Part shown: piece after piece, positions 53,801-61,923 of the stretch
Numbering within the stretch: the first letter of the stretch is position 1
How the letters are laid out: every line of letters begins with the position of its first letter
Assembly: GCF_002197845.1 (NCBI RefSeq)
Contig: NZ_NIDE01000017.1
Span: forward strand, 1,224,712 to 1,288,711
Source: Fimbriiglobus ruber
GTDB taxonomy: Bacteria; Planctomycetota; Planctomycetia; Gemmatales; Gemmataceae
DNA: 64,000 nucleotides
Direction of reading: 5' to 3'
Translations under genes and position numbers: made by a program
Notes under the pieces: generated by a model
Databases searched by the model: none
What the model was told of the DNA's origin: nothing
What the model saw: the letters and a program-made list of their open reading frames with translations, nothing else

Positions 53801-56800
53801 GAACGTGGAGCGGACGGTGAACCCGCCCCGCATCGCCTCCGTGACCGCTTGCTTGACGGTGGCTTGAGTCGACCCGGCTTCGGTCCAGAACGCCTGCACG
53901 ATCTTGTTCCGGTGTTCGATCTCGATGAACGCCCGGCCGGTGTCGTACCCGGTTCCCCAGAGGGCCGAGAACTCCTGGCCCGGTTCGAGCGACCACTTCG
54001 GAGCGGCGAACAGGTGCGGGATCTTGAGCGCGAGGGCGCGGGCGGCCGGGTCAACGACCGTGAACTGGTGCTTGCCCGTGACCGGCTTGCCGAACTCGTC
54101 CTGCGTTTCCAGTTTCGCGCGGTACGCCCCAGCTGGCAATTTGGTCGTCAACTCGACCTTGCCGCTCGCGTCCGTGGTGAATGGCAACGTGGCGACGACT
54201 TCACCCTCGTCCCAGTTCATCGGGTTACCCGGGTCGGGCGTCGGCGCGGGCACCACGGCGGGGGCCGCCCCGACGCCCCGACGGGGGCGCGGCGGGATGC
54301 GGCCGCCGAGTAGTTCGGGCCGTTGGACCTTCGCGGGTGCCTTGAGCGCGTACACCTTCACGGTGCCCTTGGCCGCCTTGCCCTCGCCGTCGAGGGTCTG
54401 GGTGGTGACGGTCAATTTCATGTCCTTGTCGGCCGTCAGCCATTCCTCGGTCGACAGGCTCGCTTGCAGGGCGGCGTACCCGACGCGGACGCCGCGGGAC
54501 GCGGACCGCGTTTCGCCCGTGGTGTCGGTCACGTCGGCCGACACGGTGAAGGTGAACGTCGGCTCGTCCTTGACGGCCGCGGTCCGGTCGGGGGCGGCCG
54601 GGAAGGTGACGGTGAAGCTGCCGTCCGCCTCGGTCACGGCTGTTCCGTGAGCGATTTCCTGGGCTGAGTTGAAGCGCGGCGGCATCCGCCACGAGTAGAA
54701 CCCGTACCACCACATGGGGAATTGCACCTGGCGGACGACGTGGTATCGCACCTTCGCGCCGCCGATGGCCGCCCCGGTGTACCCGATCGCCTTGCCGGTG
54801 ATCTTCACTTCGGCCCCGAGCTTGGCAGGTTCTTTAGGGGCTTCGAGGTCAACCTTGAACTTGGGCCGCTTGTACTCCTCGACGTTGATGAACGCATTCC
54901 CGGGTACGTCCTGGTCGACCTGGATCATGAATCGCCCGGTGAGCCGGTCGCGGGGGGCCGTGAAGCTGCCGCTGAAGGAGCCGTAATCGTTCGACTTGGT
55001 TTCCAGCTTGAAGACTTCCTGGCCGTTGGGGTCGCGGAAGTGGACGGTGACGCTCTTATTCTTGATCGTCTCGTAACCGTCTTTCTGCTGGTCGACATGG
55101 AGGCAGATGCCCTTAAACTGAACCATCTGGCCCGGGCGGTAGAGCGAACGGTCGGTGAAAAGGACGGTGTGTCCGTAGGGCTTCGGAGTGCGATCGTACT
55201 GGTTGACGTAGTAATCGTTCATGGCCGCCAGTTCCTGCCCTTCGAACGAGGCGAGCAGGAGTACCCCGCGGTTGGCGGCGCCGGCCACGACGAACTGGCC
55301 GTTCTTGTCCGTCTCGACGGTCGGGCCGGCGTTGAGGTGGCCCTGGTTGTCTCGCGTCCAGGTGCGCACCTTCGCGCCAACAACGGGTTCGCCCGAGTTG
55401 CCCTTGAGAACGAACCCGTCGAGCGACGGGTTGCCCCAGTCGTTGCGGGTCACCAGGGCGAGGTCCGAGACCCAGACGTCGGTCGCGCTGATGGGGTTGT
55501 CCGCTTCCAGGAACTTGGGGTCCGGGCTGGCGAAGAGGAAGTAGAAGCCCGGCTTGAGGTCTTTCGGCGCGGGGACGTCGTGCGTCCGTTCCAGGTAGTC
55601 CGGCGTGGCCGGCAGGTCGGTCGAGAATTCGAGGTCGGGCTTCTTGGCCAGGAACGCCCGCCGGTCTTCCGGCGACAGCGCCTCGGGTCGCCGGTACTGG
55701 CCGCCGAGCCGCGCGGCCCAGTCAGCCTTATAGACACGGAAATGGACGCCGGTGATGTTCCGGTACTGGACGCGGATGACGGGGAGCGGGTCGGTCCAGA
55801 CGCGCTCGGTGTGGATCTGGACCGCCTTGGCCTCGATTTGCAGGATCAGGTTGAACGCCTGCTTGCCGCCGAGGCTGTCGGGGTAGGCGTTGACCGCCTG
55901 CTGCGCGATCTTCCGGGCTTCGACCCGGTCGCCTTCGCCGTCCACGATCTGGGCGAGTCGGAAGCGGGCGAGGGCGGAGAGTTCGTGCTTCGCGTTGTCG
56001 TCCGCGAATCGCAGGAGGGCGGCCTTGTACCGGGCGGACTTTTCTTCGCCGATCACGTGCGCGTTGGCGAACTGGAGACGGAACAGGTCGGCATCAAGCA
56101 GCGCGGTTTTGTCAGTGTCGTTGGCGTGGAACGTGAGGAGGTTCTGGAACAGCTTGAACGCTTTCAGGAGCCGCGAACTGGCGTCTGTCGTTTGAGGTGC
56201 CCACTTCAGGAACTCGTCGCGGTTGCCGAGAGCGGGGCTGCTGGCGTCGACTTCAAACGTATCCTCGGCTTTCGCACCGGCCTGTTCGGGTGAGGCGTAG
56301 AAGTTCAACGCCTCGAACGCGATGAAATCGAAGAGGGTGGGCCGGTACGTATCCGGGAGCGTGCCCTTGGTGAGTAGCGCGTCGTAGGTGCCGATCGGGG
56401 TGGCTTTCAGTTCTTTTTCTGCGCTCAGGGCTTTCGTGAACTGGGCGTCGATCTCGCCGAACAGCCGGGGTAAGTCCCAGGTGGTGAAGTCTTCGCCGGG
56501 CGGGGCGGACGTCGCCGTCCGCTGCATGAACCGCCAGCGGTTCTGTTGGAAATAGTGCCAGTACCAGTGCGCGAGGATGGTGTCCAGAACGGGCACGATC
56601 TCTTTCGGCGCCTTCGCGATCTCGGCCTTCATCCGGGTAATGCGCTCTTCGGGTTTATTCCCCTGGATGTTTCCTTCGAGAGCGATTTTCTTGGCCAGGG
56701 CCTTGATCGCTTCGGGGTAAGCTTTGTCGGTGAGGGCGGAAGCGATGATCGGCTCCAGTTCTTTAATGGCGGTTTGCGGGAGTCCTTTTTTCTCGGCCTC

Positions 56801-56929
56801 TTCCACCTTTTTCCACTGCTCCGGGCGGGGTGGGGCAGCCTCCGCGTATCGGGAAACGACCGCAAGCATGGCGGCGAGGAGACTAGCAAATGCCACGGCG
56901 ACGACCGCCGGGCGACGAGCAAATGACAT
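50840..56929 (-). CDS. Alpha-2-macroglobulin-like protein with thioester
   Basis: A 2029-residue exported protein. Start: ATG 56927-56929 with AGGG seven bases upstream and a signal peptide (AVVAVAFASLLAAMLAVVSR); 85 more open codons upstream are rejected. MG-type beta domains occupy the N-terminal half, with LYRPGQMVQFKGICLHVDQ marking the MG2/A2M-N region near 670-780. A Gly/Met and then charged low-complexity stretch at about 1185-1260 lies where a bait region would be expected. The A2M core begins ALTKWKFLGFAHD. The thioester motif is Cys1496-Ser-Glu-Gln1499, followed by the alpha-alpha toroid (RRNVGILFDDNRLNEETARQ) and a receptor-like C-terminal domain. Bacterial A2Ms trap proteases in the envelope. 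No PBP1C partner gene lies beside it. Confidence 0.92.
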   Translation of the reverse strand: MSFARRPAVVAVAFASLLAAMLAVVSRYAEAAPPRPEQWKKVEEAEKKGLPQTAIKELEPIIASALTDKAYPEAIKALAKKIALEGNIQGNKPEERITRMKAEIAKAPKEIVPVLDTILAHWYWHYFQQNRWRFMQRTATSAPPGEDFTTWDLPRLFGEIDAQFTKALSAEKELKATPIGTYDALLTKGTLPDTYRPTLFDFIAFEALNFYASPEQAGAKAEDTFEVDASSPALGNRDEFLKWAPQTTDASSRLLKAFKLFQNLLTFHANDTDKTALLDADLFRLQFANAHVIGEEKSARYKAALLRFADDNAKHELSALARFRLAQIVDGEGDRVEARKIAQQAVNAYPDSLGGKQAFNLILQIEAKAVQIHTERVWTDPLPVIRVQYRNITGVHFRVYKADWAARLGGQYRRPEALSPEDRRAFLAKKPDLEFSTDLPATPDYLERTHDVPAPKDLKPGFYFLFASPDPKFLEADNPISATDVWVSDLALVTRNDWGNPSLDGFVLKGNSGEPVVGAKVRTWTRDNQGHLNAGPTVETDKNGQFVVAGAANRGVLLLASFEGQELAAMNDYYVNQYDRTPKPYGHTVLFTDRSLYRPGQMVQFKGICLHVDQQKDGYETIKNKSVTVHFRDPNGQEVFKLETKSNDYGSFSGSFTAPRDRLTGRFMIQVDQDVPGNAFINVEEYKRPKFKVDLEAPKEPAKLGAEVKITGKAIGYTGAAIGGAKVRYHVVRQVQFPMWWYGFYSWRMPPRFNSAQEIAHGTAVTEADGSFTVTFPAAPDRTAAVKDEPTFTFTVSADVTDTTGETRSASRGVRVGYAALQASLSTEEWLTADKDMKLTVTTQTLDGEGKAAKGTVKVYALKAPAKVQRPELLGGRIPPRPRRGVGAAPAVVPAPTPDPGNPMNWDEGEVVATLPFTTDASGKVELTTKLPAGAYRAKLETQDEFGKPVTGKHQFTVVDPAARALALKIPHLFAAPKWSLEPGQEFSALWGTGYDTGRAFIEIEHRNKIVQAFWTEAGSTQATVKQAVTEAMRGGFTVRSTFVRENRAYLDSRHVDVPWTNKDLKVKWERFVSKLEPGQKEKWTAVVTGPDAKKAVAEMVAALYDESLDAYLPHDWLHKFNVFRQDHSNRNAQFENAAKYFNDLTGSWVLPFKQIAPGTHRAFPADVTVNLHWYEFRGRGGFGGGAVPMAAAAPGGMGGGEQLRQNRALGEKAALGFERDGVEAQNGARRKGDDGGDKRAEASVPPGGGADQGPDLSKVSARVNLQETAFFFPHLVSDQAGEVRMEFTMPEALTKWKFLGFAHDRELRSGFLGGETVTAKDLMVQPNPPRFLREGDLLEFSVKVSNQASGRATGKVRLTFADARTGKPVDIDIGNTETADQPFEIASKESKSFSWKLTVPDGMGPVTYKAVGATDRFSDGEEGALPVLSKRILVTESLPLPIRGKTTKTFDFAKLRESAKSDTLKTQSLTVQMTSNPAWYAVMALPYLMESQLECSEQVFNRLYANALARSVAQSNPKIRKVFDQWKNTPALDSPLEKNQDVKSVILAETPWVRAALKESEARRNVGILFDDNRLNEETARQLRKLAEMQHGDGAWPWFPGGPANDYITLYITTGFGRLRHLGVKLDVAPAVKSLTRLDAWADKIYRDILAHSKNKDDNHLSTTIALYLYGRSFFLQDKPVAKEHQEAVTYWQGQAKKHWLQLANRQGQAHLALALKRFGDKETPAGILASIKERSVTNEEMGMFWRDTEYSWWWYHAPIETQAVMIEALDEVANDAKAVEECKVWLLKQKQTQNWKTTKATADAAYALLLRGDNLLASDELVDVTLGAEHIKPEAVEAGTGYYEQKFVRSEVKPEFGTIKVTKADAGVSWGAAHWQYLEDVSKVTPHTGTPLKLEKKLFKRVFTKTGPVLEAVTGPVAVGDELVVRIVLRTDRDMEYVHLKDHRGSGTEPVNVLSRYKYQDGLGYYEATKDTASHFFMDYLPKGTYVFEYALRVQHRGKYPTGLANIQCLYAPEFNSHSESIMIEAK

Positions 56930-57210
56930 GGCACAACCCTTGTTCACGCGGGAAAGGCGCGGGCTACCAACACTAGACGAGACACCCGCGGGACGCGATT
57001 CGGTCGTTACACCGAAGTTACAGAATACCCACGCCCGAGTCGCAGACGGAAGAAAGAAATGAGAACGGAGGAAACCTGGCACGATTGTTCCGAAAACCCG
57101 CAACACAGGTGGGATGGAGCGGGAACAGACGGGTGGGTATGATTTTAGATACTTGGCTTTCTCCCCGAGGAGCGGTTTCCGCACCTCGAACGCTTATCAG
57201 GAGGCGCTCG

Positions 57211-58182
57211 ATGACCGTCGGAATACGGTTTCTGATTGGTGTCTGTGCTGCGGCCCTCGCATCCACGGCCCCGGCTCAACCCCCCGCCCCAACCGCTTCA
57301 CCCGCCCCGAAGTCACTCCCCACGCTCGTTGACCTGGATAAAGCGGCCCTCGACATCCTCAAGGATATTCACGACCGCGGCGCGAAATTTTACAACGACG
57401 GCGACTCTCCCGGCTGTTACCGGCTCTACCAGGGGGCGCTCATCACGGTCCGCCCGTTCATCGCCCACCGGCCGCTGATTCAAAAATTCATCGAGGATGG
57501 CCTTAACGAGGTGGCTACCTCCGACAGTCCCAAAGCCCAGGCGTTCCGGCTGCACGAAATTATCGAACAGGCCCGAGGCGAGTTGAAGAGCGAAATCAAG
57601 AAAGCCCAGGCACCCAAGACCGAACCGGCTCCGAAAGAGATCCTCAAGGACAAGCCCAAAGAAGCACCCAAGGACAAGCCAAAGACCACGCCCAAGGAAG
57701 AGTTACCGGACGAAATCGTCAAGGATAAACCGAAACCGGCACCAACTACTGATGTCAAACCTCTGCCGAACGTGACGCTCGCCACGGACAAGCCGAAAGA
57801 CCCGGCCCCGCCTGTCCCGGTACCCGACAAGCCCAAGGACGTAACGCCGGTCGTGCCGCCAAAGGACGCGCCCAAAGAAGCTCCGAAGGACGTGGCGGGC
57901 GGCCAACTGAGCGGCACCGTGTCCTACCAGGGAAAGCCACTGTCGGGAGCCGACGTGACGGTCGTCACGACGGATCAGAAAGAGCCCCGCGTCTTCACCG
58001 CCAAGACGGGGGATGACGGGAAGTATCAGTTCGCGAAACCGCTTCCGGCCGCGAAGTACGTCGTTTTCATCACCCCGGCCGATGCCAAGGCGATTCCCGA
58101 ACGGTTCCAGTCGGCCGGCACGTCCGGGTTGGTGCTGACAGTCACGGGCGGCCCGTCGACGCTCGATATCGACCTGAAATAA
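57211..58182 (+). CDS. Exported Lys/Pro-rich protein with regulatory-like domain
   Basis: A 323-residue protein. ATG 57211 has AGGAGG six bases upstream and begins a signal peptide (MTVGIRFLIGVCAAALAS). Residues about 40-140 are a helical domain of the size found near other planctomycete envelope genes (KAALDILKDIHDRGAKFYND). Residues 145-240 are a low-complexity linker built on repeats such as KDKPKEAPKDKPK, likely extended. Residues 240-323 are a carboxypeptidase-regulatory-like (transthyretin) fold: GGQLSGTVSYQGKPLSGADV, then DDGKYQFAKPLPAAKYVVF. It is divergent from the macroglobulin gene and shares its 280-base intergenic region. A clear terminator follows. Confidence 0.8.
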   Translation: MTVGIRFLIGVCAAALASTAPAQPPAPTASPAPKSLPTLVDLDKAALDILKDIHDRGAKFYNDGDSPGCYRLYQGALITVRPFIAHRPLIQKFIEDGLNEVATSDSPKAQAFRLHEIIEQARGELKSEIKKAQAPKTEPAPKEILKDKPKEAPKDKPKTTPKEELPDEIVKDKPKPAPTTDVKPLPNVTLATDKPKDPAPPVPVPDKPKDVTPVVPPKDAPKEAPKDVAGGQLSGTVSYQGKPLSGADVTVVTTDQKEPRVFTAKTGDDGKYQFAKPLPAAKYVVFITPADAKAIPERFQSAGTSGLVLTVTGGPSTLDIDLK

Positions 58183-58205
58183 GTTCGGCCGGACCAGCGA
58201 CGAGT

Positions 58206-58231
58206 GAACGACCGGCAGGCGCCGGTCGTTC
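58206..58231 (+). terminator. Intrinsic terminator after the Lys/Pro-rich protein
   Basis: GAACGACCGGC and GCCGGTCGTTC form a perfect 11-bp stem around AGGC, followed by TTGTTT. It begins 24 bases after the stop codon at 58182. Confidence 0.85.
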
Positions 58232-58347
58232 TTGTTTATCCCCATTAAATTCATCCCGCGGCAGTGTCAGGCGTTCGGCAGTTGATAGTTGACCCACTCC
58301 AACCAGGCTGTAGAACTCGTCGTGGTACGGCCTTACCACGAGGCAGT

Positions 58348-58650
58348 CGAGCCGTGGCGCCTGGGACATTTTTTGCATTTATTGCGCTGAAACCCCTGTG
58401 TGGCTCATGAGACGGCAGAGGTGCTTCGGCCGGACCGCAGGTCTCCCGTCTCGACGCCCGCCGCCCGCGCCGAGCGCCGGTGCGGGGGCGATTGCAGCGG
58501 GTTGTTTACGCCCTTCCACCTCTGCCGCCTCATGAGCCACCCCTGTTTTGGGACGGGCGCGTTTCCGCGACTGCCGAGCTGTGGCGTCCTGGGACATTTT
58601 TTGCATTTATTGCGCTGAAACCCCCAGTTTTAGGACCGGCGGGTCGCCGC
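58348..58650. repeat. Duplicated unit of about 80 bp, first copy split by element copy 3
   Basis: Two near-identical blocks of about 50 bases, 58348-58396 and 58575-58624, share the core GGGACATTTTTTGCATTTAT and end in TGCGCTGAAACCCC. Sequence after each block is also related (CTGTTTTGGGACGGGCG after the element and CAGTTTTAGGACCGGCG after the second block). The original structure was thus a tandem duplication, later interrupted at its first copy by the inverted-repeat element. The second copy shows the empty site. A similar T-rich core lies near 11813. No gene is supported between 58183 and 58736. Confidence 0.82.
58402..58538. mobile_element. Inverted-repeat element, copy 3 (137 bp)
   Basis: The shortest copy. 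The ends are GGCTCATGAGACGGCAGAGG on the left and its near-complement CCACCTCTGCCGCCTCATGA on the right. Flanks are ACCCCTGTGT (58392-58401) and ACCCCTGTTT (58539-58548), matching at 9 of 10 bases, which indicates a target duplication of about 9-10 bp. The interior keeps part of the same GC-rich unit (CCGCAGGTCTCC). Confidence 0.85.
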
Positions 58651-58736
58651 AGCTATCGAAGCGTAGCCGCACTGAAAACCCGGTCGTAATTTCGATTGAC
58701 GGGACCAATTAACGGAGTTCGTCCGCCCGATGGCGG

Positions 58737-59066
58737 CTATCGATACTCGTCTCGGATCGGGTAGAACACGTCGAGCGCCTGGGCGGGATTCGCGTCGGCG
58801 ACGACACGGTGGCGCACACCGCCGGGGATGAAGTAGAAGTCGCCGGGGCCGAGGGTTTTCACTTCTTCCCCGATGTAAAACGTCGCCTGCCCGGCGACCA
58901 TCATCCCGGCTTGCTCGTTCGCGTGCTGGTGCCAGTCGACGACGCCCTGAGCCGGGATGTCCACCAGCGAGAGCTGTAGGTGATCGCCCGCGTAAGTGCG
59001 GATGTGCGTCGCGCCGAAGATGGTGTGGTGCCCGCACTCGCCCGGGACAGGGAAAAAGCGGCTCAT
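58737..59066 (-). CDS. Small cupin-domain protein
   Basis: A 109-residue single-domain cupin starting at ATG 59064-59066 (MSRFFPVPGE); GAGG lies nine bases upstream. An earlier start adds 29 residues that look non-coding. The metal ligands of the cupin fold are present: His46, His48 and Glu51 in WHQHANEQ, and His86 in FIPGGVRHRV. Such small cupins bind iron, manganese or zinc and often act as isomerases, dioxygenases or regulators of sugar metabolism; the reaction is not predictable. It stands alone, between the repeats and the IS5 element. Confidence 0.85.
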   Translation of the reverse strand: MSRFFPVPGECGHHTIFGATHIRTYAGDHLQLSLVDIPAQGVVDWHQHANEQAGMMVAGQATFYIGEEVKTLGPGDFYFIPGGVRHRVVADANPAQALDVFYPIRDEYR

Positions 59067-59254
59067 CGTGTGGAACCTCGGGGAGAAACCGTCGGGCGTC
59101 GCGAGCGCCGCGTCGGCGCCGGTCTCACCAGACTCTCTCACCGTATCCCGCACTCTTCGTCCTGCCAGCTACTTCGCGAACACTGGCATGTGATCGACGG
59201 TGGCGCCGCCGAAAGCGACTCGAATTGTCGGGGGTGTCAATCTAAATTCATTAA

Positions 59255-60185
59255 GAAACCATCTCAAAATAGGCGTCAACCTAACCCATTGAGGCGCAAG
59301 AGTCTACGATACCAGATCAAGGAACACGCTAACTGGACTAAGCCCAAATAATTCTTTCCGTTTTTTGCATAACGGACCAAGATGGCTCGGCAACGATTCA
59401 GCCAACTCAGGGTACGCTCAACCACCCAACGACGCGGCTTGCCATCCGGGTGCTTGACCGTGACCGTTGTCTTCTCCTCGCCGATTCGGCGGATGTGAGG
59501 GGTGTATTGGGCCTCACTCGCCGCAGACTGGCCGGACGGATTATCGTACGCTTTATCCAAACACAGATGTTGCTCGTGTTCTTTGGGATCCGGCCGCTCG
59601 ATGACGATCGCCTCGATCGTCGCCTTCAATAACTTCGCATCGTGTCGATTCGCCCCGTCAATGACCACCCCCAGTGGTCCACCCTGTTCGTCCACCACGA
59701 TGCTCCGCTTCGTCCCGTTTTTCCCTCGATCCGTTGGGTTTTTGCCGATGTGGTCGCCGCCGTGACGGGCCTTCCCCATGCACCCGTCAGCGCTCTGCCA
59801 GTCCCAATGGACTTGCCCCAGATCATCACATGTCTGGACCAGATCCGCCCAGATCTTTTCCATCACACCCAAGCGACACCAGCGTTGATACCAACGGTGA
59901 ACCGTGCTGTCGTCACCCAGCACCTTGGGCAACGCATTCCATTGGCACCCGGTCCGCATCTGGTAGATGATCCCGTTCAGGCACCTACGCCAATCCGCGT
60001 GATGCCGACCACGGGGGTCTCGCCGAGGCCAGGCCGCCGCAAGGATCGGTTCGATCCTCGCCCATAAATCATCGGATACCTCCCAGATCGTCGGAAGGAT
60101 CGATTCTCTGTCCGCTGTCATACACTCGCCCCGCGATTTCCCGTAACCTCCTGCCCTGGTACATTATACTTTCTGAGATGGTTTC
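59255..60185 (-). mobile_element. Complete IS5-family insertion sequence, 931 bp
   Basis: Bounded by terminal inverted repeats GAAACCATCTCARAA at 59255-59269 and, inverted, 60171-60185, with one mismatch. A TAA direct repeat lies at 59252-59254 and 60186-60188, matching the 3-bp duplications of the IS1031 subgroup. One intact transposase gene fills it, so the element may be active. Confidence 0.88.
59276..60121 (-). CDS. IS5-family transposase (IS1031-like)
   Basis: A 281-residue transposase in a single frame, without frameshift. The N-terminal part WEVSDDLWARIEPILAAAW...CQWNALP...HRWYQRW is the IS5 DNA-binding domain. The DDE set is Asp112 (SADGCMGK), Asp155 (VVIDGANRHD) and Glu235 (WVVERTLSWLNRC). 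The segment KNPTDRGKNGTKRSIVVDE is typical of the IS1031 group. It catalyses cut-and-paste movement of the surrounding element at TNA targets. No truncation is visible. Confidence 0.95.
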   Translation of the reverse strand: MTADRESILPTIWEVSDDLWARIEPILAAAWPRRDPRGRHHADWRRCLNGIIYQMRTGCQWNALPKVLGDDSTVHRWYQRWCRLGVMEKIWADLVQTCDDLGQVHWDWQSADGCMGKARHGGDHIGKNPTDRGKNGTKRSIVVDEQGGPLGVVIDGANRHDAKLLKATIEAIVIERPDPKEHEQHLCLDKAYDNPSGQSAASEAQYTPHIRRIGEEKTTVTVKHPDGKPRRWVVERTLSWLNRCRAILVRYAKNGKNYLGLVQLACSLIWYRRLLRLNGLG

Positions 60186-60269
60186 TAAAGAATTTCAGTT
60201 GTGCCGCACGGTCGACAGGCATTCTTGCGGGTCTGGCCCCGTATTAGGAGCAAACGGAACTATCGGCTT

Positions 60270-60322
60270 CCAGGAAACGCGACCGGCCCCCGGGAAACTC
60301 GGGGGCCGGTCGCGTTTCCTGG
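60270..60322 (-). terminator. Perfect 23-bp hairpin after the second DUF1559 gene
   Basis: Arms 60270-60292 and 60300-60322 are perfectly complementary around a 7-base loop. It starts 55 bases past the DUF1559 stop on the minus strand. There is no T-run, so termination may depend on other factors. Confidence 0.75.
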
Positions 60323-60376
60323 AGGCGTTCCGGCGTCAGCTTTTGGGAACCAACGCCGTCCCACCGAACATTCCCC

Positions 60377-61363
60377 TTACGGCAGCGCCAGCGTTTCGGC
60401 CCCTTGCGAGGTTCCGGCGGCGCGCCAGGTCGGCAGGTCGATGCTGTTGGCCACGAAGCGCACGCTGCCGTCGCAGAGCGCCACGTTCACGCCGCCGGTG
60501 TGCCGCGAGCGGGCGACGAGTTGCCGGGGGAGCGTGCTGGAACTCGTCGTGGTGCAAGGGTAAATGGCGGTGTTGTTGGTACCGCAGCCACCGCCAGCGA
60601 CCACGTCGGTGGAACTGCTGCTGTTCGGCAGTTGGTACGTGGTGAAGCCCGCCGAACCACCCCACCAGAGGTAACCTCGGATGTCGTCCCCCTGGGTCGG
60701 CGCTTGCAGGATTTCGGCCACGGCGATCGTGTTACTGGTGCCGTCGGTAATGCTGGCGATGGTGTACTGTTTGCCGGTTTGAGTGTAGCTGGCGTCGTTG
60801 TTGTTGGTTTCGTTGGAGGGGTCGCCGTAGAAGCCGAAAGGCGCGCCGCCAAAGTTGACGCAACTGCCGGTACCGGTGGTGGTGCCGCCTGTGCACCCGT
60901 AGGGGATATTTTGTTGATACAGACTCGTGTTGCCTGCGTTGAGGGCATAGTTGTGCAAGGTACCGGTGCCGCCGTTCCAAGTGGTGGGGATGTCGCTGGG
61001 ACAGGTCAACGTCTTGATACGGGTAGAGATGACGGTGGCGCTGGAAGCGTAGCTGGCTACCGCATAATACGGTTGGGCGAGGGTGTAAAGAGCCGATTGT
61101 TCGATATACGGCATGATCGGAACGATCCAGGTGCCGTAACAACAGCCCCCCTGTTGGCTGACGCCGGGGAGGAACTTTTGGTAGGCACTTTCGTAGTTCA
61201 TGTTAGCCAGAGAAATTTGCTTCAGGTTATTCGTACAGGTGCTACGGGCGGCGGCTTCGCGGACCTTTTGTACAGCCGGCAGAAGCAACCCGATCAGGAT
61301 GGCGATGATGGCAATGACCACGAGCAGTTCGATCAGTGTGAACGCACTTCGACGGGAACGCAT
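60377..61363 (-). CDS. DUF1559 prepilin-like protein (copy 2)
   Basis: A 328-residue DUF1559 protein. GAGGTG lies seven bases before ATG 61361-61363. The N-terminal [20 protein letters not shown] is the prepilin-type cleavage and membrane helix. It continues with [20 protein letters not shown], then a Thr/Ser/Gly-rich central region, and ends with [20 protein letters not shown], the family's H-x-G-G and DGSVRF motifs. It shares the N-terminal 40 residues with the copy at 25275 but differs in the centre. On the minus strand it follows a lipoprotein gene, the reverse of the order in the other pair. Confidence 0.93.
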   Translation of the reverse strand: MRSRRSAFTLIELLVVIAIIAILIGLLLPAVQKVREAAARSTCTNNLKQISLANMNYESAYQKFLPGVSQQGGCCYGTWIVPIMPYIEQSALYTLAQPYYAVASYASSATVISTRIKTLTCPSDIPTTWNGGTGTLHNYALNAGNTSLYQQNIPYGCTGGTTTGTGSCVNFGGAPFGFYGDPSNETNNNDASYTQTGKQYTIASITDGTSNTIAVAEILQAPTQGDDIRGYLWWGGSAGFTTYQLPNSSSSTDVVAGGGCGTNNTAIYPCTTTSSSTLPRQLVARSRHTGGVNVALCDGSVRFVANSIDLPTWRAAGTSQGAETLALP

Positions 61364-61473
61364 CGGACACCTCGGGCAGAAAAAGGAATATGATGGAGAG
61401 GAAGAGAGTGGGCGGAATTTATCCCGAACTCATTGGTTACAAGCGGGGAACGCTTACGACTCAGAGGATCGAA

Positions 61474-61923
61474 TCACTTAATCTCGAAATCGAATTTGTT
61501 CATCCCCTCTGGCTTCACTTCGACCTGCTGCTTTGACTTGGCGCCCCATTCCGGGGGAATAACGGGCTTCTTTGCTTCGGTCTTACTGCTGCCTGGGAGG
61601 TTATTGCCACTCGGGGTGAGTGGGAGGTTCGGATCGAGCGGCTTGTTTTGCTCTTCTTTGGTCGAGACGCGCACCAAGTACATCCCCGGCTGGAGACCGT
61701 TCGCGGAACTGATCGAGAAATTACCACCGACTAGAACCACCGCGGCGGAGGTGTTTTGCTTCTCCATCGGCTCAAATTGGACCACTCCTTCCGAAAGCGG
61801 AACACCCTTGAGTGATACGCTTCCGATTACGGAGACCCTGCCGGCGGTCTTGTTGTTACTGGAACACCCGACGAGCAGCGGTATGCAGAGAAAAAAGACA
61901 CCGACGAAACAACGGCGCGGCAT
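61474..61923 (-). CDS. Small lipoprotein paired with DUF1559
   Basis: A 149-residue protein from ATG 61921-61923 (MPRRCFVGVFFLCIPLLVGC), whose lipobox LVGC puts the lipid on Cys20. The earlier in-frame start would break the signal peptide. The mature part SVIGSVSLKGVPLSEGVVQF is the transthyretin-like pattern shared with the lipoprotein at 26353, followed by a Pro/Lys-rich C-terminus. It lies 110 bases upstream of the DUF1559 gene on the same strand, so the pair is probably co-expressed. Confidence 0.85.
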   Translation of the reverse strand: MPRRCFVGVFFLCIPLLVGCSSNNKTAGRVSVIGSVSLKGVPLSEGVVQFEPMEKQNTSAAVVLVGGNFSISSANGLQPGMYLVRVSTKEEQNKPLDPNLPLTPSGNNLPGSSKTEAKKPVIPPEWGAKSKQQVEVKPEGMNKFDFEIK

